DNA of 64,000 nt from Agrocybe praecox (taxonomy: Eukaryota > Basidiomycota > Agaricomycetes > Agaricales > Agrocybaceae), in contig OZ024849.1 of the NCBI GenBank assembly GCA_964017145.1, positions 3,410,001-3,474,000 on the forward strand, given 5' to 3'. This document shows, one piece after another, positions 53,599 through 64,000 of this stretch (positions within the stretch are counted from its first letter, which is position 1; the number at the start of each line of letters is the position of its first letter). Below the pieces are notes generated by a model that did not search any database, was not told where the DNA came from, and was given only the letters and a program-made list of their open reading frames with translations. A program made the translations under genes and the position numbers.

Positions 53599-55412
53599 TA
53601 TAAAACATTTCAAAGTGTATAAATACAAAAGGAAAGGATGGATGCACAAAAGTGCATCTGGATAATGTTCAAAAATAATATGTGCTATTTATAAATGAGT
53701 CCAAAAAGCGAACCAAGTATGTGATTTACTACATTCTGGGCGCTTTTTTACCAAATAAACAGCTGCTATGGATTCTAATGGATTTATCATGATTTATAAG
53801 ATACAAAATAGGCCCAAAAGTATAAGGTATAGGATGGATGCAAGAATCTGTACTTGGATAATGTTCAAAATAATCTGACTTATTTATAAATTCATCAAAG
53901 ATTTTGACCGATGTCCAAATATAGAAGTTATTTCTCAATTGGGATGTTTCCGCTTTTTTACTATATTTTAAGATATTAAACCTACCATGCCTATTATATA
54001 AGGTATACATAGACTCTTGATATAGTCTACACATTTCACAAGGGGCTTATAATGTATAAAAGTATAGAAAAAGTTCGCTTTTTTGATGAATTTATAAATA
54101 AATCAGATTATTTTGAACATTATCCAAGTACAGATTCTTGCATCCATTCTATACCTTATACTTTTGGGCCTATTTTGTATTTTATAAATCATGATAAATC
54201 CATTAGAATCCATAGCAGCTGTTTATTTGGCAAAAAAGTGCCCAGAATGTAGTAAATCACATACTTGGTTCGCTTTTTGGACTCATTTATAAATAGCACA
54301 TATTATTTTTGAACATTATCCAGATGCACTTTTGTGCATCCATCCTTTCCTTTTGTATTTATACATTTTTAAAGGTTTTATAATTCATTATAAATCACTA
54401 GAACATATATCCACCTCTTTTTTGGGCAAAAAAAGCGTTCAAAACATAAGAAATCAGACAATATAACCTTTTAGAAAATTAATCATGTGACATATTACAC
54501 AGCCACACATTTGATAAGATATGATATGATGTGATAAGATAATTACTATCTAGATAAGATTTATTAGCATAGCCACAACTAGATTAGATATAAGAGCATA
54601 GCCACAATATAGATAAGATATCTGACAACATAGCCACAAGTCAGATAAGATATGAAAAGCATAGCCACAGTTAGATAAAACATTATAGCATAGCCACACA
54701 TCAAATTAGATATGGTTACATGGTCACACTGTTTTTAGAAATGTTTTTTGAAGTTTAAATTTAGAACTGCAGAAATGTTTTTGATGTTTAAATTTAGAGG
54801 TGCAGAAATGTTTTTAATAGTAAAATGTTTTGAAAGAAATGTTTTGCACAAAAATAGGGGGGGTCAGAGTCGCGGTTCTGCGCTGGTTCTCACCCGGTTC
54901 TTGACCTGGTTCTTGGTCTGAAACTGCGGCCAGTTTCAACTTGAGAACTGACATAAAAACCGGTTCTACTCTGACCACCCACGAAACTATGTCCGTTCTC
55001 AGTCAGTTCTCGCAGAGTATGTAGAGTCAATAAAATTAGTTAATTAAATATCTTTGTAAGCCCGTCAAAATTAAGCCCCCATTTTCTTTTCTTTCGTACT
55101 CCCATCATGGCCTGCACTGACCACCAGCAAAGGTCAGAAAACTTGGTGACAGAATTTGTCAATTTCTGTCGGATGCGTGCACAACACCTTGCTCAACGTG
55201 CAACGCACTTTCATTGAAATGCATGCCAAAGAAGGACTACCAGAAATCATGCAGATGCAAATGTCTATCTCAGCGACCAAAATGTCAAAGAAAATTTAGC
55301 CTCGGCATCGCCGGCCGACATTGGTCATGCCGACATCACCGACACTGACAGCGGCAGTTTTGAGTTTGACAGCCCTCGTCTCAGTGCAAATTTCTCACCT
55401 TCCCTTTCAACG

Positions 55413-57141
55413 TTGACGTCTAGCACCACTGTGGACTCAGATTCTGCCAGCACTCTCTCCTCCTTCACATCCGATGGCAGCTCATTGTTTTCAGACGATG
55501 AATCTGACCTCCCTGCTCTTTTACCTGCACTTGATTCGGATGATGAGGAATCTGACTTGGATAGCTTGTCAGACTCAACAGATTCAACACACTCGGGTGC
55601 TAGGCTTTGGTTCGGGTGGGATGATGATGTTGAATATTCCTCAGTAGAAGCAGACTTGGAGGACTTGGAGGATCTGTTCACAACCGATGATGCATTATCA
55701 ACAGATGGAGAGCATCAACAGTCACAATATCTAACAAACTTGGCTTGCTCGGTGCAAAAAGTGGTTGACAATATGTATTCAACTCGTTACGAAAATCCTC
55801 GAGTTCGATTTCCCCAAGGACCCGCTCAACTGCCCTACATTCTATGTGTACTCAAACACGAACGGCCGGACCATTTTTGACAGGAGCTCAGAGTCAGCCC
55901 TTACACCTTTGACTGCATTGTGAATCATATCAAGGATGACCCAGTTTTCAACAACAGATCAAACAACGCTCAAATGCCTGTCGAAGACCAGGTCGCTATC
56001 ACTCTCTATTGTTTTGGCCACTTCAGAAATGTGGCAGGCCTGAATAAGGTTGCAAAGTGGTCAGGCTATGCAAAGGGCACTGTACATTTGGCCACCCAAC
56101 ATGTTATGATGGCTGTCCTCCAGAAGGACTTCATGGATGAGGCTGTCTGTCTTCCAACCCCCACAGAAAAGGAAACTGCGAAGCGATGTGTCGAAAAGCG
56201 GTCATGCCGAGGCTGGAGAGATGGATGGTGCTTAGTCGATGGAACTCTGATCCCTTTGGCTACTCAGCCATACTGGTACGGGCAAAGTTACTTCGACCGG
56301 AAGTCAAATTACTCCCTGAATATCCAGGTATGTCAGGGTTTCTTTTCAGACTCTTCGTTGACTGACTCGGAATTTGCCTCATAGATCATCTCTCTACCCA
56401 ACCTTCGCATCATTGACTATGGATATGGATTCACAAGGAGCACCCACAATGCCACTGCATGGGAACAAACACGAATTTTTATCGAACATGTGGACATTTT
56501 CGAAGAAGGAGAATTTATATGGGCAGATTCCACTTATCTGGTATGTAATGCATTATATGTTGACCTCTACTAACTTTAACTGACACTACCTTCTGCCGTA
56601 GGTTGAAATATGGGTTGTATCGCCCTTTTGAAAGCCGGAAAGTGAACAGCCCGACAACGAAACTTACAACAACCAAGTATCGATGATTCGCATTTGGTCC
56701 AAACATGCAATTGGATTTTTAAAAGGTCAGTTTCAGTTGCTCAAAGGACTTCGTGTGACCATCATCAATGAAGCGACTCACAAGTTCACAACATATTGGG
56801 TCATTGCATGTATTGGACTGCATTCATATGCAATGAAGTGTGAAGAGGAAGAGAGGGCAAGGGCCCGAGGATCTCCTAGTGATGGTGGTGTCACGGACTT
56901 GGTATGCTTGGAGGATGAGGCCTTTATTCAAGAAGGACTTTCAGATCATGCCCGTCGTTTTTCGTATAAACCACCACCGGGGCGACCTCGAGGATCAGCA
57001 AAGCTGGCTGCTGGCAAAGCACGCCGTGAACACTTGAAGAAGGTTCTCCTGGAGGCTCGACAGCAACAAGCTGCTCATCACACTGCTCGTAAATATCAAT
57101 GGGGTGAATATATTGAAAGTTCAGAGTCGGATAGTAACTAG
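55413..57141 (+). pseudogene. PIF/Harbinger DDE transposase, inactivated
   Basis: The N-terminal third is Ser/Asp-rich. From about 55880 the text is Harbinger-like: VSPYTFDCIVNHI, VAGLNKVAKWSGYAKGTV, DGWCLVDGTLIPL (first Asp), IIDYGYGFTRSTHNATAWEQ and EFIWADSTYL (second Asp). An intron falls after LNIQ (about 56329-56383) and another after ADSTYL (about 56540-56600). It is broken by TGA at 55878-55880 and TGA at 56639-56641. At the usual third catalytic position (RIRSEHAIGFLKG in relatives) this copy has SKHAIGFLKG, so the Glu is replaced by Lys. The C-terminus is Ala/Arg/Gln-rich. Dead copy; relatives are quoted from memory. Confidence 0.82.
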
Positions 57142-57183
57142 TAGTGTTTACGTAGAATATTTATTTAACTTTTAATTTAACTT

Positions 57184-58806
57184 TTAAGCCATGTCCATCA
57201 TGTTATACCCTTCTTGCCCTTCTGCGGTCATGTTACTCCCTTCGATACCTTCCAGGTCCTGCATTTGCATGTTTGGATAGTATTCTATTTCAGAGTGATT
57301 CATGTTTGGAGGTTGATGTTGAAAATTATTCATTGGAGGATGGTCTGAAATGATATGAGTTTAGGTTTATTAAGAGCCCAAGAAGAGCCAAAAAAAATGT
57401 ACACTGCTCAATAGGCGGTTGTTGAGCTGAAGTTCTACTTGTCATGTTGTATTGCAACCTGGTTGTCTCTAACCTCAATTCGATTTTCTTCATCCTAAGC
57501 TCCTGCTTCATCCTTCTTTCCGCAAGCTTTGCTGCAGTCTTCTCCTTTTCCAGCTCGATCTCAAAGCGACGCTCTTCTATCTTGATCTTTGCAGCAGCCT
57601 CAACTTTTGCACGTTTAAAGTCAAACTCCTTTTGGCGAGTCACCTCTTCAGCCTGCGCTGTTGCAGAAAATTCTTCGAGCTTTGTTTTCTTTGTAGTAGG
57701 CTTAATGACAGCTGGTTTTGATGTGCTAGGTCAAGCTGGAGTCATGTCGTCCTGGTCTGAAGTCAGAATTTTGTCAATCTTGAGTTTAGCGGGTGCTGTG
57801 GTTTCTTCAGTCTTGATTGTGATGGGCTCAGCTGGGTGAATGTCGGGTTTGGATGAAGGCTCCATGATCTCCCTTGCAAATCTATCATATAAAATCCCTC
57901 CAACAGAAGTAGTTGGATCCCCGTCTGACGATGCTCCAGTATCAACATCGGCATTGACAGCATCAACTTTCTCTATTATGGAAAGGTCAATGCTGGAGCT
58001 GCTGTTTCCGATTCTGGTAGGCATAAGACTGGGCCTTTCTGCTATAAGTGCACACATTTCAAAGAACCACAGACAATCCTCTTTCACTTCAGCTGAGAAA
58101 ATAATGGATAAATAGTAGGTAAGTAAACTTGAAATTCACCACTCACCCCATTTGTTAATAAATTGATTATTTTGAGAGGTATCAATATCCGCCTCAGAAT
58201 GAATACCTTCACCCGTTGATCCAAGGACTTCTATATGTTCGCGCACAATTTTCGCCATTCTGTGGGTATCGAAGGTCAGTAGGTAACTCAATCAATTCAG
58301 TGAGTTTAAAGAGACTTACTTTTTGAGCTGATTTTTTATCTTATCGGACCAAACCGCCTTTGCTTTTGAAGCCCCAGGCCCAGATGGAAAATTTATTGCC
58401 TCTTGGATGGCAGGACCATATTCTGCATGATCATTAAAAATTTTGACAGCAAGCTTCCATTGGAAAGCAGTTTTCTTTTTCCCACCGCCTCGAGCAGTTG
58501 ACACATTCCTACCAGGTGCAGGAAACAAGCCTTGCTTGATGTCATTATCCTCCATAATTGCAGTAAGAAGTGCCTCGCTGAGCTCATGAGTCCAACTGGG
58601 AAATTCAAAATAAGTAAGCAGCTTAGCCTTCTCATGAGTAAAACTTACTGAACCGTATTACCACTGTCTCCTTCTGTTCCAGATTCATCCTCAGCTTCGT
58701 CAACAACTTCTTTTTTGACCGCTTGAGTAGATGCTTTCTTGGTTTCAGCCTTGACCTTGACAGGCTTTGTGGTGTTTTTTTGCGTAGCAGTCACACCTCG
58801 GGCCAT
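57184..58806 (-). pseudogene. Harbinger Myb/SANT-like accessory protein, one internal TGA
   Basis: In PIF/Harbinger elements this partner carries the transposase to the nucleus and to DNA. The start MARGVTATQKN (58804-58806) opens a Lys-rich exon. The next exon has WTHELSEALLTAIMEDNDIKQGLFP and KTAFQWKLAVKIFNDH, a trihelix/SANT-like layout. Two further exons precede a Lys/Glu-rich coiled coil (EKEKTAAKLAERRMKQELRMKK). A last exon (57184-57341) ends EGYNMMDMA. An in-frame TGA at 57731-57733 follows DDMTPA and lies before the coiled coil. Introns have short GTAAG/GTGAG donors. Convergent with the transposase. Confidence 0.7.
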
Positions 58807-59119
58807 GGTAAAAATTTCCGGTGCACAGATTATCAGTTCAAAGGGAAGTATGTGACAAGATATCACTGGCAGGTGCTTCAAAAAACAAGTATATTGAATT
58901 ATTATTTACAAAATAAAAGTGGAATTTATTCTATATTTTGGAGTTAGCACTGCTCAGTGAAAATAAAAGACAGAACCAGGATCAGAACCATTACAGTTGC
59001 GGCTCTCGAGTCGAAACTGCAAACAGTCGGTTCTCGCACTTTCCCACAATTTTCCAAAAGTCAGTTCTGACGAGAACCGAACTCAGAACCAGACTCAGAA
59101 CCAGGCGAGAACTGTCAAC

Positions 59120-60314
59120 CCCAGTGAGAAATGGTTCTCGCCAGATACAAACACATGTAATTATACATACCTGTTACAATAATATATAACCAAGTACAAC
59201 AAAATAGCTAATACTTGATATCTCATAATAACCGTGTATAATCACGTACAACTCCTGAGATTCTTTCGTCAAAACCACAGCCACAGAAGCTGTAGTCCGA
59301 TTTAACTTCGATGTCAACCTTGCCATCACCCGATGTCCTGTCCCAGTCTATTTACCATCCCAAATAGGTTATTGTGCAAGGCCAGCAAGACATTTGTGAG
59401 GTTCAAGTGCCGGATGCAACTTTCAAGTCCCCCATTCTTCTTCCTCTCCTTCCATCTTGTCCAGACGCGTCATCCTCACTGCCATAATGTGAACCCTCCT
59501 CTTGGGTTGCTCATTACTCTTGTTTGATGCAAATGACAAAACATGGGTCTGAAGACGCTTTGCGAGGGTCCTGACAGATGTATTGGAGCAAGAATCAATT
59601 TGGCACGTTCTATGGAGCTTTAATTCATTTTTTTCAGTGCATATATGCGCATATTTTTGACATTTCTGATTGACTCATAGCAGACCACAGGGCTATGTCT
59701 AAGTCGTCCCCAGGAAGGGCAAAGTTCTGACGCTACATGTACAGTGTAGTTGACTGAAACAAAGGCAGTCAGTAACTGGTAAAGGTGTGATATTTTTTGT
59801 GCTAAAAGTTCATTGTGTATGCTAATACAGTTTAGAAAATACATGTACAGGTCAGATTTATCCCCTCCTGCCCTCAAGGCCTCAACTTGAAGTCCCGGGG
59901 CTTACCCCAGTATGTATGGACAAAACCCAGCCCAAGCATAAGTCCAAGCTTGGTTGGTACAGTACATCTGGAACCGACCTCTGGTGGTTTGACAGATTCT
60001 GATGAATACACTTCGGACGTCAGATATGATTCAGAGTACATATGGAAGGGTGGGCAGCTTGGCGTAAGAATCATTTGATTTTGTTGTATAGTGTTGTATG
60101 TAATACTGTCAATGTCCCACTAGATGTAGTTGTATGTAATTGGAATAAGAAATATATAAAATTACCGTATGCATATATCTGGCTGTATACCACTGTGAGA
60201 AGTTGTAAATGTTATACAACAAAGCAGCCCATATGTGCAAAATGTACAACCACGTACAAAAGCGCTATATAAATGGATGACATTGTATATGGTGAGAACC
60301 ATTTCTCACTGGGC
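59120..60314. mobile_element. 1.2-kb TIR element nested in the Harbinger right end (TSD GTCAAC)
   Basis: CCCAGTGAGAAATGGTTCTC at the left and, inverted, GCCCAGTGAGAAATGGTTCTC at the right bound the element. GTCAAC occurs directly outside each end (59114-59119 and 60315-60320). Deleting it with one GTCAAC copy gives a Harbinger end matching the left end. The interior is AT-rich with no convincing ORF. The superfamily is unknown; the CAGTG start recalls hAT, but the duplication is 6 bp, not 8. Confidence 0.7.
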
Positions 60315-60434
60315 GTCAACTCTGACCCCCCCTAATGTTTCTATAAAACATTATCATAGGGTCTCTTAGGTTTATTTCCTATCAGGAATTGAATGGCCTA
60401 AGAGGTCATGTCACTGGTTCACTGAAGTGATCTT

Positions 60435-62890
60435 CATCAGGAAAACACCTTTTGGAATTAACCATATTTAGATCTCTTTGATATGCGTTGAGTTAACTAA
60501 GTTTAGTCAAGGACATCAAAACTGATTTAGCACTGCTTAGCACTCTTTCGTATGAATTAGCTGGAATTTTATATCTTTCAATGACTTGTAAAGAACAAAA
60601 ATTCTGTCAGGAAAATGCTTTTTGGATTCAGCTCTCTTTGGGTCTCTTTGATACACTTTGAAGTGTACTAAGTTTAGTCAAGGAAATCAAAACTGATTAG
60701 CAATCAAAATTTGCTACACATAGTGGGAATTTTGTCTAGTCTACTTACCTGTCTTTTTGAGTACTATTTGGTAACTGTACCACCACTGCAAAACCTATAT
60801 TTTGATGTATCCTGGTATAGACTATACAATGTTTGGTTAATTGTAAAGTCAAATGTTGACAAGATTGGCTGTTCTTGCATATTTAGCCTCTTTTATATAA
60901 TAGTAAATAAACCCCAAAAAATCTCAGAGATATCTCAAGTCGTTCCCAAGATACAACTAACAGGTATGGTAAGGGGAGGAGGAAAATGTGATCAGAAATT
61001 ATCTGGCAAGATGAATTGCTCATGCACTTGCAAGATATTATATAAAATGGTATATATAATGGTTTAAAACAATGCCCCAACAAAATAAATGCAGAATTTC
61101 AATTGAATCAAAAGATATATGTGGAGGAGTACAAGAGAGGGGGAGGATGAGAGAGTTATGTGTGGAGAAGTCAGTCAAATTAGGAGGTATTGGTCATGTT
61201 CTACTTATGTTATTTGATGTTCGATGATTTTGTGCAAAAATATATAAAAACATATGTTGCAAGGTCATTTCTTGATGCGCCTTGCTGTAATTTGGCGTAG
61301 TCCATCTATAATATACTTTCTACCGTTTTTCAAAATTTTGGACCGGAATAATAAGTATTGTACAAGTTATTTGAGTTGCGTTGATTTTGTTCCTAAAATA
61401 GAAGGAGATATGAGTAAATTCAATATTTTGAAGCCATTTCCTGACGCCCTTGGCTACAAATTGGGAGGTGCATTTGTACATATGACCTTTACATTGTATC
61501 AAGAAATGAGCTTGAAATCTCTAGTATTGACTGAGATATTGGAGGCACCATCACAATATTTCAACAACAGTGCAATGCGCGTGGGAATTGTTTGGTCAAA
61601 AACGTGATCTTGATCAAAGAATTCCCACGCACATGAGGTACTGTCATATGTTGTTGGTATGTTTTCCCCAGCTCAATCCATTTATTCATATATATTGCCA
61701 ACATATCCCAACTGATCCAATATATATCTACACTGAAGTCAAAAATTCCCATGCCTGCACTGCACTGTTGCTGAAATATTGTGATGGCGCCTCCAATATC
61801 TCAGTCAATACTTAGAATTGCATGCTGATTTTTTGATACAATGTAAAGGTAATATATATAAACGCACCTCCCAATTTTTAGCCAAGGGCGTCAAGAAATG
61901 GCCTGCAAATATCCAATTTACTTATATCTCCTTCTATTTTAGAATCAAAATCATCGCAACTCAAATAACTTGGGTAATACTTCTTATTCCGGTCCAAAAT
62001 TTTAAACAAAGGTAGAGAGTATATTGGAGATGGGCTACACCAAATTACATGCCGGCGCGTTAATAAATAATCTTGGAACATATGTTTTTATATGTTTTTT
62101 CGAAATATCATCAAACATCAAATAACTTAAGCAGAACATAACCACCTACCTCTTAATTTGGCCAGTATGCTATCACTTCATATGATAAAAAACATACCAA
62201 ATTTAAAAACAGGGGGATCAGAATTGAGTTCCCTACACATCACTCTCTCATCCTCCTCCTCCCTTGTACTGCCCCACACATATCTTTTGATTCAATTGAA
62301 ATTCCACCTTTATTTTATTGTGCCAAAACCATAACACACTACATCATATTTAATGTTTGATAAATATATTTTGAATATTTTAGAAATTATTGTGATTTTT
62401 TCATAATTTTTGGAGGTCTGTGTGACACACAAACGACAATTTTTGTCAAATTCCCAAAATAGATCTCCAAGCCAATTCGGAAATTGCAAGCACAGCCACA
62501 ACCCACTGCCCTGGCCGCGTCACCAGTGTTTCCTTTCTTCCTAACCACTACCACCACCCACCGTCTGCCACCACCACATTCCATCCCCATCACACCGCAA
62601 CACCAACGATGACCAATGACAACATGCACATTAGCAATGATGATGCCAATGACAACACAATGACGATGCCAACAACGCATGTCAGCAACAACGACTTGAC
62701 AATGCCAACAACAACAACAACAATGATGCTATGTCAATGACGACATCACGCCAATGGTGACAACAACACGTGCAATGACGACACACCAACACCAGCAATG
62801 ACATGCGCAATGATGACACGCCAACCACCCCACCAATCGCGATGGTAAATGAGCCAACAAACATGAGGCAGTGGCATTGGAGGCAAGGGC
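60435..62890 (-). repeat. Right arm of the 2.46-kb inverted duplication
   Basis: Reverse complement of 42696-45151. It starts CATCAGGAAAACACC. It contains an internal imperfect palindrome (about 61130-62270, centre near 61615) in which both halves carry TTTGGACCGGAATAA-type blocks. From about 62263 (CTTGTACTGCCCCACAC) it runs into a copy of the elements 1/2 interior. Confidence 0.9.
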
Positions 62891-63290
62891 GTGATGTGGC
62901 AATGTGAGAGGTGGGACATTTAGGGCGACAACAAGGTAAGTACCCTGTCCACTCTGTTTTCCCGCCCATTGCCGCTGTTCACAGGCTGGGCCCCTCTGTC
63001 CCTCTTCACCTATCCTCTTCTTCCTCCCTACCCACTTCTCCGCCCTATCCCCTCACATCTCCTCTTCCATCTGTCCTCCCCTTTCTATATTCCCTTCCAA
63101 CTGCCTCCTTACTCTGTCTGCCCTGTCTCTCTTCTTCCTCCACCTTTCCCCCTTTTGTCCCTTCCCTCTTTTCTGCTCCTTCCCTCTTTCCCCTCTTTTC
63201 TTCTCTTACACTTTCTCTCTACACCCTCCTATGCCCCTTACTTAGCTTTAATAAGTATATAAAATGCATGTATTATTTTAGATATGAATA
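62891..63290. repeat. Continuation of the KDZ-like GTC/GAC module
   Basis: The end of the GAC block (GGCATTTAGG-like), then CAGGCTGGGCC and a long pyrimidine-rich CCTCTTCC stretch, collinear with element 1 at 31060-31300. It ends in AT-rich sequence near 63290. No opposite terminus was found. Confidence 0.55.
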
Positions 63291-63640
63291 AATTGGTTTT
63301 TATGCATTTTTGAGAGGGTCCCTCTAGAATTGAAAAATATTTTGCTAGAATTATATGAGAATTACGAAAGAATATGAAACTATGCTGACGAGATTACCAG
63401 AATTATACATGTATTTGATAGAAATTTGCCAGAATTAGTTTGAATTAGCTGAATTTAATGCAAACTAATGCGCGTTAACTCATTGGTCTACAGGACACCT
63501 TTCTCCCAATGATACCTGGGAGAATTGACTAGTGTTACATCATTTTTGATCCCAACACCTCTTAATGATATATAGGTTGATCTAAAGATATATAGGACAA
63601 TATAAATCACATGTGCTTTTTCCTGATGTTCCCCATTCTT
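63291..63640. other. AT-rich stretch, nothing recognisable
   Basis: No ORF and no repeat shared with the rest of the window, apart from TTTTCCTGATG near 63620, the same motif that ends the inverted duplication. Confidence 0.4.
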
Positions 63641-63960
63641 TTCAGCACAGTTCAGCTTCAGTATCACTCTGGGACACTCTCAAACACCTCCCAAACGTTC
63701 TCAGACACATCCTGAACATTTTCGAACACTTCTCAAACGTTCCTGAACCTACCTTGAGTGTCCTCGAACATCATATCTCATCTTGTACTTCATCTCTCGC
63801 TTTGTACCTCATATCTCGGCTCAAATCTTCATATCTCAGCTCGTATTTCGTCTCTTGGCTTGTGCTTTGTCACTGCACCTCATATAGTTGTGTATATTGT
63901 CTGCACACTTTGCCCCTCGACATTCCGTGCAACGTCTCGCTCGCCCTCAAGCTCACCTGT
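63641..63960. repeat. Degenerate tandem repeats (about 20-bp unit)
   Basis: First TCTCAAAC/TTCTCGAACAC-like units (63670-63770), then five approximate TCATATCTCGGCTTGTACT units (63772-63880). The single ORF across this region reflects the repeat and is not called a gene. Confidence 0.55.
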
Positions 63961-64000
63961 TTCGACTCTCGCTCACTTATATTCGCCTCGTAACATCTCA

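Larger units (their letters stand above)
54857..60332. mobile_element. PIF/Harbinger DNA transposon (5.5 kb, two genes)
   Basis: The ends GGGGGGGTCAGAGT and ACTCTGACCCCCCC form a 14-bp terminal inverted repeat flanked by TA on both sides. Subterminal CTGGTTCT/GGTTCTCG motifs repeat at both ends. It has a plus-strand transposase and a convergent minus-strand Myb/SANT-like gene whose stops lie 42 bp apart, the standard two-gene plan of PIF/Harbinger. Both genes have premature stops. A 1.2-kb element sits inside the right end. Confidence 0.85.
53391..60429. mobile_element. AT-rich element X, copy B, interrupted by PIF/Harbinger
   Basis: 53391-54437 is a large imperfect palindrome. The left arm begins CGCTTTTTTTGCTCAAAAAAG and the right arm ends CTTTTTTGGGCAAAAAAAGCG, with matching internal blocks. 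Then come about 30-bp CATAGCCACA...AGATAAGATAT tandem units (54480-54720) and the AAATGTTTT-rich end. That end is cut by the Harbinger at 54857 and resumes at 60333 with the hairpin and terminal TGGTTCACTGAAGTG (60415-60429). Copy A has the same order in reverse orientation. No coding capacity of its own. Confidence 0.6.

Overview
The window looks like nuclear DNA of a mushroom-forming basidiomycete (Agaricomycetes). The evidence is short GT-AG introns of about 47-66 bp, a Plavaka-type CACTA transposase, a KDZ transposon gene with CxC5/CxC6-like cysteine clusters, a TET/JBP-like dioxygenase gene, a chromodomain Ty3 element, and a fragment of a myosin-motor chitin synthase. It is a dense, nested repeat landscape with few intact host-like genes. 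A 200-N scaffold gap lies at 17232-17431. All family names are my recognition from sequence; no database search was run.

Layout. 1-2649 (-): Plavaka transposase, running off the left edge. 4088-7054 (-): three small intact spliced genes of unknown function, A (283 aa, Cys-rich), B (193 aa) and C (200 aa, with three tandem exons ending in IDLT). 7830-14323: Ty3/chromovirus copy 1, with a truncated 3' LTR and a mutated integrase. 14324-15929: decayed chitin synthase fragment. 15930-17231: AT-rich element X, copy A. 17432-19473: fold-back element beside the gap. 20700-24073: mosaic of decayed gene pieces around a homogentisate 1,2-dioxygenase pseudogene. 24074-27984: mostly non-coding. 27985-32935: TET/JBP-like pseudogene split by KDZ-family element 1 (29888-31621). 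33128-35730: acidic/Lys-rich gene split by element 2 (34139-35632). 35731-41452: element 3, a 5.7-kb KDZ transposon with two genes. 42696-45151 and 60435-62890: inverted duplication, 2.46 kb per arm. Between the arms lie Ty3 copy 2 (46233-52640, full length with a TSD), element X copy B, and a two-gene PIF/Harbinger (54857-60332) inserted into X and itself carrying a 1.2-kb element.

How the parts work together. The Ty3 copies carry all signals for a self-primed (Tf1/sushi-like) cycle: TATA box, an 11-nt 5' RNA end complementary to the PBS, a -1 gag/pol arrangement, a polypurine tract and a chromodomain. Element 3 could encode the machinery that moves elements 1 and 2, because they share termini and elements 1 and 2 have perfect 8-bp target duplications. 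Elements 1 and 3 also share a tRNA-like pol III promoter module at the same distance from the same end. A 16-bp palindrome lies 50-100 bp upstream of three otherwise unrelated genes. Older coding units repeatedly carry TGA where the family or frame suggests CGA, as expected from C-to-T decay of methylated repeats.
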